A stretch of DNA of 64,000 bases from NCBI RefSeq assembly GCF_003319105.1, contig NZ_QOHH01000008.1, forward strand, positions 124,001 through 188,000, given 5' to 3'. The position numbers and the translations under genes are program-made. The notes beneath the pieces were generated by a model. It ran no database searches. It saw nothing but the letters and a program-made list of their open reading frames with translations, and was not told where the DNA came from. Below are positions 44,834 through 52,086 of the stretch, piece after piece (position 1 is the first letter of the stretch; each line of letters begins with the position of its first letter). Origin of the DNA: Blastococcus sp. TF02-09. Its GTDB lineage: Bacteria; Actinomycetota; Actinomycetes; Mycobacteriales; Geodermatophilaceae.

Positions 44834-45140
44834 CGATGTAGCGGCTGGTCACCGGGCTGACGCCTTGATTCGGCTCGAAGAGGCGGAGCGGGCACGGCTG
44901 TTGACGAGCGTGTTCCGAGAGGGGTCACCCAGCGTGATGTTCCGCTTTCGAGAGGCGGGAGAACATGAGAACGGCGACATGTTCGGCGCTGTCATCGAGG
45001 AACTCGAGGAGCAGCTCGATGGCCGATTACGTGTCCACCTGTTGTTCTGGAGTGACCTCGCCCGAATCTACGTCACGCCTGGTGTTGAGTTCGAGGTCTG
45101 GTACGCCCGCACAGTTGGCGACGGAGTCGTGCTGCCGTAG
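44823..45140 (+). CDS. Candidate immunity protein to the RHS toxin
   Basis: 105 residues, with no signal peptide and no recognised family. The start ATG (44823) overlaps the RHS stop by 11 bp, so it is translationally coupled to the toxin, as expected for an immunity gene. The body is amphipathic: a Glu-rich helix (RLEEAERARLLTS) near the N-terminus, then a beta-rich C-terminal half (RLRVHLLFWSDLARIYVTP). Codon use is close to the toxin tip and lower in GC than the RHS shell. The immunity role is inferred from position only. Confidence 0.6.
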   Translation: MARSDVAAGHRADALIRLEEAERARLLTSVFREGSPSVMFRFREAGEHENGDMFGAVIEELEEQLDGRLRVHLLFWSDLARIYVTPGVEFEVWYARTVGDGVVLP

Positions 45141-45175
45141 GGAGTACGCGTGCCACGCTTCACGGTGATCACGCG

Positions 45176-45475
45176 GTGAGCGTCGGCAACGAAGCTGTGC
45201 TGGAGGAGCTGCTTGGCGCCCTCGACGACTTCGTGCACGGTCGGCTCAGTGTCGAGGACGTACAGCGCCACCTGCAGTTGTCTCTCAATGTATTGGAGCG
45301 AGACGGCAGCAGCTTGCAGGACGACATCCGGGCAGCTGAGGCGGACCTTGAGGAAATCCGCTTCACCATGCTGCTTGACGAGCAGCGGTCAGCAACGGTG
45401 TTCCGACTTGATCCTCTGCGAATAGCCACAGCGGACCGACTCGACGCCAACGATGGGGAGCGGCGGAATTCATGA
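45176..45475 (+). CDS. Small acidic helical protein, second immunity candidate
   Basis: 99 residues, no signal peptide. Mostly helical by composition, with acidic patches in VLEELLGALDDF and AAEADLEEIRFTMLLDEQ. It follows the first immunity candidate by 36 bp on the same strand. It may be a second or orphan immunity protein, as these loci often carry several, or an unrelated remnant. GTG at 45176. I do not recognise a family. Confidence 0.5.
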   Translation: MSVGNEAVLEELLGALDDFVHGRLSVEDVQRHLQLSLNVLERDGSSLQDDIRAAEADLEEIRFTMLLDEQRSATVFRLDPLRIATADRLDANDGERRNS

Positions 45476-45872
45476 TGGGCATCGACTGGGGTTGAAGGGA
45501 GCCCATGTCCTGACTCTCGTCCCGGAGCAGTCCGTGTACCGTTCGCTGGTCCGTTCCCCGTCCGACGGTGCGCCCCGGCCGGTGGCGTTGAGCTGCATCG
45601 ACCTGTGGCCGTAGGGCCCAGCCGGCTCTGCTGAACCGGCTCGGGACTATTGCTTCTTCATGACCAGGGCCGTTGAGGACCATCGGGATCACGGCTTCGC
45701 TGGCGGGGTTAAGGGGGTGCGGTCGGCGAGCCTGTCGCTCCAGGCGTTGTCGGCAGCGATCCGGTCCGCCAGGGAGACCCTCGTGCAACGGCGGCAATCA
45801 GGTCAGACACATATCGAGGCACTAGGGTTGGGGTCCAGTCGCCTCATCCTGGAACCGGTTCGAGAGCCCGGG
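45476..45872. other. Intergenic region at the right edge of the accessory region
   Basis: About 400 bp with no convincing gene. Overlapping frames on both strands look like chance reading. It holds a weak inverted repeat AGCCGG..CCGGCT near 45620-45641. Base composition is intermediate between the RHS region and the core. It may contain debris of a mobile element but no transposase motif could be identified. Confidence 0.35.
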
Positions 45873-46838
45873 TCACGGACTGAGCAGGCCCGGGACGGCG
45901 CGGAGGGCCTTCTCGGCGTCGGCGGTGAGTTCGCGGACGACGTCGGTTGCCGAGCGCTCCGTCGTCACGAGCCCGACCGCCTCGCCAGCGTAGAGCGGGG
46001 CGTGCGCCGGGTCGCCCGTGCGGCGGCCCTCGCCCACGAGCTGCCGTGCGGCGGCGTCGTCCACGAGTTCGTCCTCGCGGCCGTGCCAGGTGCGGGAGAA
46101 GTCGTTGACCAGCGCCCGGCCGGGCCAGCGCTCGGGCCAGGCAATCCCCTCCGCGACGTCGAACGACCTGGTCAGCACCGTCTCGTCGCCCGACGCCTCG
46201 CGGATGCGCTGCCGCGCGCCGGCGCCGTTCAGCCCCTCGGTGCACGACAGCAGCGCCGTCCCGATCCACACCCCGACGGCCCCCGCGACCAGCATTCCGG
46301 CCATGGCACGGCCCGTGGCGATCCCGCCCCCGGCCACCACGGGCCGGTCGGTCAGCGTGAGCACCTCGCTCAGCAGCGGCAGCAGCGCCCGCTGCCCGGT
46401 GTGCCCGCCGCCCTCCGTGCCCTGGGCGACCAGGACGTCGACCCCCGCCTCCAGCGCACGGTGCGCGTCGGCGACGGTGTTCACCTGCGCCGCGACCGCG
46501 ATCCCCGCGTCGTGCAGCGGCCCCACGTACGGCGCCGGGTCGCCGAACGACATCGACACCAGGCTGGGCTGCGCGGCCACCGTCGCCTCGAAGAGCTCGG
46601 GCCGGTCTGCCAGCGTCCAGATCATCAGCCCCACGCCGAACGGGAGCTGGTCCTCCCCGGCCACGGCGCTTTCCGCGGTCACGAACTCGGCGCTGTGCCG
46701 GCCGCTCACGCCGATCATGCCGAGCCCGCCGGCCTGCGAGACGGCGCGCGCCAGGGCGCCACCCGAGACACCGGCCATCGGGGCGCCGATGACCGGCGTC
46801 GTGAGGTCGAACCAGCGGGTCAGCGGGGTACTGATCAC
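45873..46838 (-). CDS. Nitronate monooxygenase (2-nitropropane dioxygenase family)
   Basis: 321-residue FMN-binding TIM barrel. Family patterns: the start PVIGAPMAGVSGGALA (about 15-30), GLGMIGVSGR, VDVLVAQGTEGGGHTG (about 133-148), and VVAGGGIATGRAM (about 166-178). The G-rich segments bind FMN phosphate. It oxidises alkyl nitronates such as propionate-3-nitronate, a toxic nitro compound, to aldehydes or acids. The ATG start at 46838. A decayed duplicate of its 3' end lies at about 35053-35250 across the RHS region in the same orientation. Confidence 0.88.
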   Translation of the reverse strand: MISTPLTRWFDLTTPVIGAPMAGVSGGALARAVSQAGGLGMIGVSGRHSAEFVTAESAVAGEDQLPFGVGLMIWTLADRPELFEATVAAQPSLVSMSFGDPAPYVGPLHDAGIAVAAQVNTVADAHRALEAGVDVLVAQGTEGGGHTGQRALLPLLSEVLTLTDRPVVAGGGIATGRAMAGMLVAGAVGVWIGTALLSCTEGLNGAGARQRIREASGDETVLTRSFDVAEGIAWPERWPGRALVNDFSRTWHGREDELVDDAAARQLVGEGRRTGDPAHAPLYAGEAVGLVTTERSATDVVRELTADAEKALRAVPGLLSP

Positions 46839-46863
46839 GCGCCCATCGTGCCCCGCGACCGGG

Positions 46864-47106
46864 TCACTGCGTGGCGGGGCCGCCCTGCGACGTGCGCTGC
46901 AGACGTCCTAGGAACTCGTGGCAGCGCTTTGCCCGCGCCGAGTCCTGCTCCATCACCTCGCGGAAGAAACCCGCGATGTCGTCCAGGCCGGCGTTCTCGG
47001 CGTCCCGGACGTACTGGCCGTAGTCGTGCCCGGCCTTGAGCGAGTGGTACTGGACGGAGACGAGGTCGTAGAAGACGTCCTCGAAGCCGGTCTCTCCGGT
47101 GGCCAT
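46864..47106 (-). CDS. Small helical protein of unknown function
   Basis: 80 residues, helical by composition (EDVFYDLVSVQYHSLKAGHDY, DIAGFFREVMEQDSARAKRC). No signal peptide and no family recognised. ATG at 47106 has GAGGAGG nine bases upstream, which decides the start against the longer frame to 47169. It lies 25 bp from the nitronate monooxygenase start on the same strand, so may be co-transcribed with it. Confidence 0.6.
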   Translation of the reverse strand: MATGETGFEDVFYDLVSVQYHSLKAGHDYGQYVRDAENAGLDDIAGFFREVMEQDSARAKRCHEFLGRLQRTSQGGPATQ

Positions 47107-47182
47107 GGGGTCCTCCTCGGGTGCTCGATGGTGCACCCGAGGGATACCCGTGCCGGACCGATCCGTCACACGTCCGCAACGA

Positions 47183-47362
47183 CTACGGGGTGGTGTAGCC
47201 GGTCTCGCCCTCGTCCTCGGTGGCGAGCTCGTCCTCGCCGGAGGCGACCGGATCGTCGGCGGTCGAGGCCAGGTCCTCGCCCTCGCCCAGCGCGCCGGGG
47301 TCGGCCTGCAGCGTGCGCGGGTCGTTGAGCGGATCCGGGGTGTCGGGATCGGTGACGGTCAT
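47183..47362 (-). CDS. Short acidic hypothetical protein
   Basis: 59 residues, strongly acidic (Asp/Glu-rich with TADDPVASGEDELATEDEGE), low complexity and probably disordered. ATG at 47362 is chosen over a GTG two codons upstream. It may be a real small gene between the helical protein and the ArsR regulator, or a chance frame; high-GC windows often contain such frames. No family is recognised. Confidence 0.4.
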   Translation of the reverse strand: MTVTDPDTPDPLNDPRTLQADPGALGEGEDLASTADDPVASGEDELATEDEGETGYTTP

Positions 47363-47435
47363 GCTCACTCGGATGCCCCGATGCGGGACGACGGAACCCC
47401 TGGCCGACGCGTAACCGGTGTGTTACGCCCGGCCG

Positions 47436-47765
47436 GTGGACGCGCTCGCTGCCCTCGCCGACCCGGTCCGCCGGGAGCTCGTCGGGCTGCTGGCGCGCGG
47501 CGAGGTGGCCGCCGGCGAGCTCGCGGGCCGCTTCCTGGTGAGCCGTCCGGCCATCAGCCGGCACCTGCGGGTGCTGCGCGAGGCCGGCCTGGTCACCGTG
47601 CGGTCCGAGGGCAAGCGGCGTCTCTACGCGCTCGACCCCGCGCCGCTGCGCGAGCTCGACGACTGGCTGGAGCCCTACCGCGACCTGTGGGCCCAGCGGC
47701 TGGACGCACTGGACACCGAGATCGCCCGCGGTGGGCGGTCGAAGAGGAACGGAGAACCGGAATGA
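47436..47765 (+). CDS. ArsR-family transcriptional regulator
   Basis: 109 residues with a winged helix-turn-helix: LADPVRRELVGLL (about 6-18), the recognition helix SRPAISRHLRVLREAGLVTV (about 41-60) and wing RSEGKRRLYALDP. GTG at 47436 is preferred over an upstream GTG at 47418. It lacks clear metal-binding Cys clusters, so it may respond to a non-metal signal. It overlaps the next SRPBCC gene by 4 bp (ATGA), a common ArsR/SRPBCC pairing in actinobacteria. Confidence 0.88.
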   Translation: MDALAALADPVRRELVGLLARGEVAAGELAGRFLVSRPAISRHLRVLREAGLVTVRSEGKRRLYALDPAPLRELDDWLEPYRDLWAQRLDALDTEIARGGRSKRNGEPE

Positions 47766-48265
47766 GCGAGAACCAGCGGCGAGGCGTCGTCACCCGGCTC
47801 GACGACGGCCGGCAGCGACTGGAGTTCCGCCGCGAGTGGCCCGACCCCATCGACGACGTCTGGGCGGCGCTCACCGAGCCCGACCGGATGGCCCGCTGGA
47901 TCGGCACCTACGAGGGCGAGCGGGGGACCGGGGGAACCGGCACCTTCACGATGACGCACGAGGAGGGCGAGCAGGAGGGCAGCCCCACCACGATCCTCGA
48001 GTGCGACCCCCCGCGGCGGCTGGCGGTCGAGTGGGAGCAGGAGGGCTCGGAGAACTGGCGGATCGATCTCGACCTGGCCACCGAGGGCGACCGCACCGTG
48101 CTCCGCTTCGTCCAGGTCTTCGGCGCCGATGTCGACGTCGTCGACTTCGCCCTGGGCTGGCACTGGTACCTGGAGAAGTTCGGCGCCGAGGTGACCGGCA
48201 CGCCCGCCCCGGAGGTGTGGGACGACTTCCTCGCCGAGGTCGGGCCCGCGTACGGGCGCAGCTGA
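47762..48265 (+). CDS. SRPBCC (AHSA1-like) family protein
   Basis: 167 residues, START/Bet v 1-like helix-grip fold. Marks: RREWPDPIDDVWAALTEP (about 23-40), RWIGTYEGE (about 45-53), and LECDPPRRLAVEWEQE (about 79-94). Members bind hydrophobic ligands or interact with Hsp90. It is co-translated with the upstream ArsR gene; such pairs are widespread and the SRPBCC partner is often of unknown ligand. Confidence 0.8.
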   Translation: MSENQRRGVVTRLDDGRQRLEFRREWPDPIDDVWAALTEPDRMARWIGTYEGERGTGGTGTFTMTHEEGEQEGSPTTILECDPPRRLAVEWEQEGSENWRIDLDLATEGDRTVLRFVQVFGADVDVVDFALGWHWYLEKFGAEVTGTPAPEVWDDFLAEVGPAYGRS

Positions 48266-48413
48266 GCCGCGCCCCCCGCGATAGCGTGCCCGCGATCCGT
48301 CCGCCGACAACGGCGTCGGCGGCCGGGTCGACCACTCCGTGAGCCCGGCGACGGCGCCCCGGGTCGGTTAGCGTGGGAGAGCCGCAACCCGTTCGACGGA
48401 GGCTCTTCCCCAC

Positions 48414-49628
48414 GTGGCGAATCCCTACCTGCAGGTGCTGCGCACGCCGCACGCCCTGCCGATGGTGCTGGCTGCCTTCGTCGGCCGGCTGCCGCTGTCC
48501 ATGGTCGGCCTGGGGTGCGTGCTCCTCGTGGCGGCCGAGACGGGTTCCTACGGCCTCGGCGGCGCCGTGGCCGCGGTCGGTGCCGTGACGACGGCGGTCG
48601 CGGGCCCGGTCGTCGGCCGGTTGTCCGACGCCCTCGGGCAGCGGCGCGTGCTGCTCCCGCTGCTCGCCGTCTTCGTCGCGTCGGGCAGTACCTTCCTGGT
48701 CGCCGTCCGCCAAAACTGGCCGCTGGCCGTCGTGTTCCTCGCCGCCGGGCTGGCCGGGGCCTGCCTGCCCCCGGTGTCCTCGATGATCCGGGTCCGCTGG
48801 ACCCATCTGCTGCGGGGCAGCCACCGGTTGCCCACCGCGATGGCCATGGAGTCCGCGGTCGACGAGCTGGTGTTCGTGCTGGGCCCGGTGCTGGTCACGA
48901 TCCTGTCCACCACCGGGCACGCCACCGCCGGGCTGGTCACCGCCTTCGTCCTCGCCACCGTGGGCAGCCTGCTGTTCGCCGCGCAGCGCCGCACCGAGCC
49001 GCTGCCCACGGCGTCCGAGCACCGCCCCGTCAGCTCGGCCATGCGGTGCGACGGGCTCAAGGTCCTCTTCGTCGTCGCCGCCGGGGTGGGCGTCGTCCTC
49101 GGGACCTTCCAGATCTGCCTGGTCGCCTTCGCCGACGAGCTCGATCAGCGGCCGATGACCGGCGTCCTCATCGCCGCGCTGGCGGTCGGGTCGATGATCA
49201 GCGGCATCGGCTGGGGCTGCGTCCACTGGCGGCTGCCGCTGCGGCACCGCCTGGCCGGCGTGCTCGTGCTGCTGACGGTGCTCAGCGCCCCCCTGATGCT
49301 GGTCCGCGACGTGTGGCTCATGGTGCCGTTCGTGCTGCTGGCCGGCATCGCCGTGTCGCCGTCCCTGATCAGCGCCTTCACCCTCGCCGAGCGGCTCGTG
49401 CCGCGGGCCGCGGTCACCGAGGCGTTCACCTGGATCGGGACCGCGCTGGCCCTCGGTGTCGCCGTCGGTGCGTCCGTCTCGGGCAAGGTCGTCGACGTCT
49501 CGGGCGCGAACGCCGCCCTGTCGGTGGCTCCCGTGGCCGCCGCGATCGCCGCCGTCGTCGTCGCCCTGACCCAGCGGGCGCTGCACGTGCCCGCAGAGCA
49601 CGCCTCCGTGCCGGCGCTGGCGCGCTGA
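48414..49628 (+). CDS. MFS transporter
   Basis: 404 residues with about 12 hydrophobic helices and no large loops. The pattern GRLSDALGQRRVLLPLL (about 68-84) is the MFS signature-A loop, and the central TM region VDELVFVLGPVLVTILSTTGHA is typical of exporters. GTG at 48414 opens the frame after about 150 bp of spacer. Substrate unknown. The alpha/beta hydrolase gene starts 14 bp after the stop. Confidence 0.8.
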   Translation: MANPYLQVLRTPHALPMVLAAFVGRLPLSMVGLGCVLLVAAETGSYGLGGAVAAVGAVTTAVAGPVVGRLSDALGQRRVLLPLLAVFVASGSTFLVAVRQNWPLAVVFLAAGLAGACLPPVSSMIRVRWTHLLRGSHRLPTAMAMESAVDELVFVLGPVLVTILSTTGHATAGLVTAFVLATVGSLLFAAQRRTEPLPTASEHRPVSSAMRCDGLKVLFVVAAGVGVVLGTFQICLVAFADELDQRPMTGVLIAALAVGSMISGIGWGCVHWRLPLRHRLAGVLVLLTVLSAPLMLVRDVWLMVPFVLLAGIAVSPSLISAFTLAERLVPRAAVTEAFTWIGTALALGVAVGASVSGKVVDVSGANAALSVAPVAAAIAAVVVALTQRALHVPAEHASVPALAR

Positions 49629-49642
49629 CCGGAGTACGCCAG

Positions 49643-50905
49643 GTGGACGAGCGGTACGAGATCCCGGGGGCGCTGGTCCGCGACCGGACTGTGCACGTCC
49701 CGCTGCACTGGAGCACCGGGGACGGCGCGGGCATCGAGGTCTTCGTCCGCGAGCTGGTGCACCCGGACCAGCGCGACCGCGACCTGCCGCTCCTGCTGTT
49801 CCTCCAGGGCGGGCCCGGCGGGAAATCGCCCCGGCCGACCCGCGGGGGCTGGATCGCCCGCGCGCTGCAGGCCTTCCGCGTCGTCCTCCTCGACCAGCGC
49901 GGCACCGGCCGCAGCTCCCGCGTCACCGGCGCAGTCGTGGAGCGGTTCCCCGACGCCCGGGCCGCCGCCGACCACCTGCTGGCCTTCCGCGCCGACTCGA
50001 TCGTGGCCGACGCCGAGCACGTCCGCGCCACCCTCTACGGCGGACGGCGCTGGACGACGCTGGGGCAGAGCTACGGCGGCTTCGTCACCCTGACCTACCT
50101 GTCCCGGGCGCCGCAGGGGCTGGAGCGCTGCCTGATCACCGGGGGGCTCCCCGCGCTGCAGCCCGACGCCCGCGAGCCGTACCGGCGCACCTATCCACGG
50201 GTGGCCGCCAAGGTGCGCCGCTTCTACGAGCGGTACCCCGGTGACGTGGCCCGTGCCGGTGCGGTCGCCGACCGGCTGGCGGCCGCACCCGTACGGCTCC
50301 CGGACGGCGACGTGCTCTCGGTCCGCCGGCTGCAGACCGTCGGGCAGGTGCTGGGCAGCCAGGCCGGCGCCGAGGAGCTGCACTGGCTGCTGGAGGAGGC
50401 CCTGGACGACGGCGCCCCGAGCGGCTTGTCCGACACCTTCCTCGACCAGGTGGCCCGCCGGACCTCGTTCTGGGACAACCCTCTCTACGCGGCCCTGCAC
50501 GAGAGCATCTACGCCGCCGGCCCCGGAGCGACGGCGTGGGCCGCCGAGGCCGAGCGGGGCCCGGAGTTCGACGGCGCCGTCCGCCCCCTGCCGTTCACCG
50601 GCGAGATGATCTACCCCTGGATGTTCGACGAGATCGCCTCGCTGCGGCCTTTCGGCCCGGCCGCGCACGCGCTGGCCGCCCGGGCGGACCTCCCGGAGCT
50701 GTACGACCCCGCCCGGCTGGCGGCCAACGAGGTGCCGGTCGACGCCGCCGTGTACTTCGACGACATGTACGTCGACACCGAGCTCTCGCTGCAGACCGCC
50801 GAGGCGGTGGGGAACGTGCGCACCTGGGTGACCAACGAGTTCGAGCACGACGGCCTGCGCACCGGGGACGTGCTCGGCCGGCTGCTCGACCTGCGGTCCC
50901 GGTGA
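49643..50905 (+). CDS. Alpha/beta hydrolase (proline iminopeptidase-like)
   Basis: 420 residues of the alpha/beta hydrolase superfamily, likely prolyl aminopeptidase (S33). The oxyanion region is LLLFLQGGPGGKSPRP (about 50-65) and VVLLDQRGTGRSSR, the nucleophile elbow GQSYGGF (about 140-146, Ser142). The frame extends upstream to 48515 antisense to the MFS gene, and GTG at 49643 is chosen because the family starts at a short N-terminal beta strand. It overlaps the acVLRF1 gene by 4 bp (GTGA). It removes N-terminal proline or related residues from peptides, cytosolic. Confidence 0.82.
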   Translation: MDERYEIPGALVRDRTVHVPLHWSTGDGAGIEVFVRELVHPDQRDRDLPLLLFLQGGPGGKSPRPTRGGWIARALQAFRVVLLDQRGTGRSSRVTGAVVERFPDARAAADHLLAFRADSIVADAEHVRATLYGGRRWTTLGQSYGGFVTLTYLSRAPQGLERCLITGGLPALQPDAREPYRRTYPRVAAKVRRFYERYPGDVARAGAVADRLAAAPVRLPDGDVLSVRRLQTVGQVLGSQAGAEELHWLLEEALDDGAPSGLSDTFLDQVARRTSFWDNPLYAALHESIYAAGPGATAWAAEAERGPEFDGAVRPLPFTGEMIYPWMFDEIASLRPFGPAAHALAARADLPELYDPARLAANEVPVDAAVYFDDMYVDTELSLQTAEAVGNVRTWVTNEFEHDGLRTGDVLGRLLDLRSR

Positions 50906-51570
50906 CCCGGCCGCGGCCGGCTCCCGGAGGCGGCCGGCGGCTGCGCGTCGCACCCGAGCGGCTGGGCAGGTGGCTCGACGGCGTGGCGGAGCGGCACGGT
51001 GCGTTCGCCGACGTCGTCGCCGACGACGACGGCACGGTCCGGCTCACCTGCACGGACACCACGACGATCGTCCTGCGCGCGCCGTTCGGCTGGACGCCGG
51101 AGCAGCCGGTGCTCGCCGGGTTCACCGAGGCCGCCCGCGCCGAGCGCACGGCGGCGGTGCTCCTGGTGCGCCGGGGCCGGTGGGCGGTCGGCGTGTGCAC
51201 GGGGGAGCGGCTGGTGGCCTCCAAGGTCGACGCGCGCCAGGTCCAGGGGCGCACGGCGGCCGGCGGCTGGTCGCAGCAGCGGTTCGCCCGCCGGCGCGGC
51301 CACCAGACCGACGCCGTCGTCACCTCGGCCGCCGACACCGCGGCGCGCGTGCTGCTGCCGCACCTGGCCGACGTCGTCGCGCTGTTCACCGGCGGCGACC
51401 GGGGGCTGGTCGACGAGGTGCTGGCCGACCGGAGGCTGACCGGGCTGGCCGCCCTGCGCCGCGAGCCGTCCCTGGAGGTCGGCGAGCCCACCAAGGCGGT
51501 GCTCCTGGAGACGCCGGGGCAGCTGCGGGCCGTCGAGGTGACCATCGTGGAGCCCGGCGACCGCGCCTGA
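50902..51570 (+). CDS. acVLRF1-type peptidyl-tRNA hydrolase
   Basis: 222 residues. The defining motif GGWSQQRFARRRG (about 121-133) is a Vms1-like release factor (VLRF1) G-S-Q-type active loop, which hydrolyses peptidyl-tRNA on stalled ribosomal subunits. The N-terminal part and the later LLPHLADVVALFTGGDRG segment fit the eRF1-like fold. Such proteins in actinobacteria form the acVLRF1 family. GTG at 50902 overlaps the hydrolase stop by 4 bp. Followed by a hairpin with a T-tract. Confidence 0.88.
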   Translation: MTRPRPAPGGGRRLRVAPERLGRWLDGVAERHGAFADVVADDDGTVRLTCTDTTTIVLRAPFGWTPEQPVLAGFTEAARAERTAAVLLVRRGRWAVGVCTGERLVASKVDARQVQGRTAAGGWSQQRFARRRGHQTDAVVTSAADTAARVLLPHLADVVALFTGGDRGLVDEVLADRRLTGLAALRREPSLEVGEPTKAVLLETPGQLRAVEVTIVEPGDRA

Positions 51571-51591
51571 CCGGCTTCGCCCGAATGGCCG

Positions 51592-51637
51592 AAAAGTGTC
51601 AGCCGTCACTTCCTGGACGTGGCGGCCGACACTTTTT
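51592..51637 (+). terminator. Rho-independent terminator after acVLRF1
   Basis: Stem AAAAGTGTCAGCCG with CGGCCGACACTTTT, one mismatch over 14 bp, followed directly by TTTTTCTC. It is the only hairpin in the window with a clear U-tract. Confidence 0.8.
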
Positions 51638-51765
51638 CTCATTCCAGTGAGCAGCGTCTCACAAATGTCCGGGAGTCATCCGCGCCATTCGGCGTTATCA
51701 CTAAAGCACCACCCCGATGTGGCCGATGAACACCGCGACCACGGACCACTCGTCAGGAGACAGTC

Positions 51766-51945
51766 ATGGGAACGCACACCGCTCACAGGCCCAGCACGCT
51801 CGGCAACATCCCGATGAGCTTCGCTCCGATGCTCTTCGCGGACCCGTCCTACCTCGAGGCCGACCGCGCCCCAATCGGCGCCTCGCAGGGCGACGGCGTG
51901 CGCTTCATCGCCCGCCTGGGACGCATCCTCCGCGCCCACAGCTGA
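51766..51945 (+). CDS. 59-residue small protein with good RBS
   Basis: The frame runs from ATG 51766 to TGA 51943-51945. It begins MGTHTAHRPSTLGNIPMSFA and ends RLGRILRAHS. An AGGAGA box at 51755-51760 sits 6 nt upstream, at good spacing. A 15-bp hairpin with one mismatch follows at 51982-52018. Positive charge at the C-terminus and a mid segment FAPMLFADPSYL give a helix-turn-helix-like amphipathic look, but no family is recognised. It is too short for the usual gene-size cut-off, which is why it is easily missed. Confidence 0.6.
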   Translation: MGTHTAHRPSTLGNIPMSFAPMLFADPSYLEADRAPIGASQGDGVRFIARLGRILRAHS

Positions 51946-51981
51946 GCCATTTCGCCCTCGTCGACCGAGGGCCGCGATGAC

Positions 51982-52018
51982 GACGCGAGAACTGCCCCGG
52001 GAAGGCAGCTCTCGCGTC
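51982..52018 (+). terminator. Hairpin after the 59-residue gene
   Basis: GACGCGAGAACTGCC (51982-51996) pairs with GGCAGCTCTCGCGTC (52004-52018), 14 of 15 positions, 7-nt loop. It lies 36 nt after the small gene stop. Confidence 0.6.
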
Positions 52019-52086
52019 GCTGTCGTTCTAGGGCCGGCAGGAAGTCCCTCGACCATCCGCCGCGGTCGGCGTAACGTCCTCCGACC

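Noticed and set aside
45476-45872. Transposase remnant at the right edge of the RHS region
   Set aside because: No DDE motif or terminal inverted repeat was identified, only short unrelated frames.
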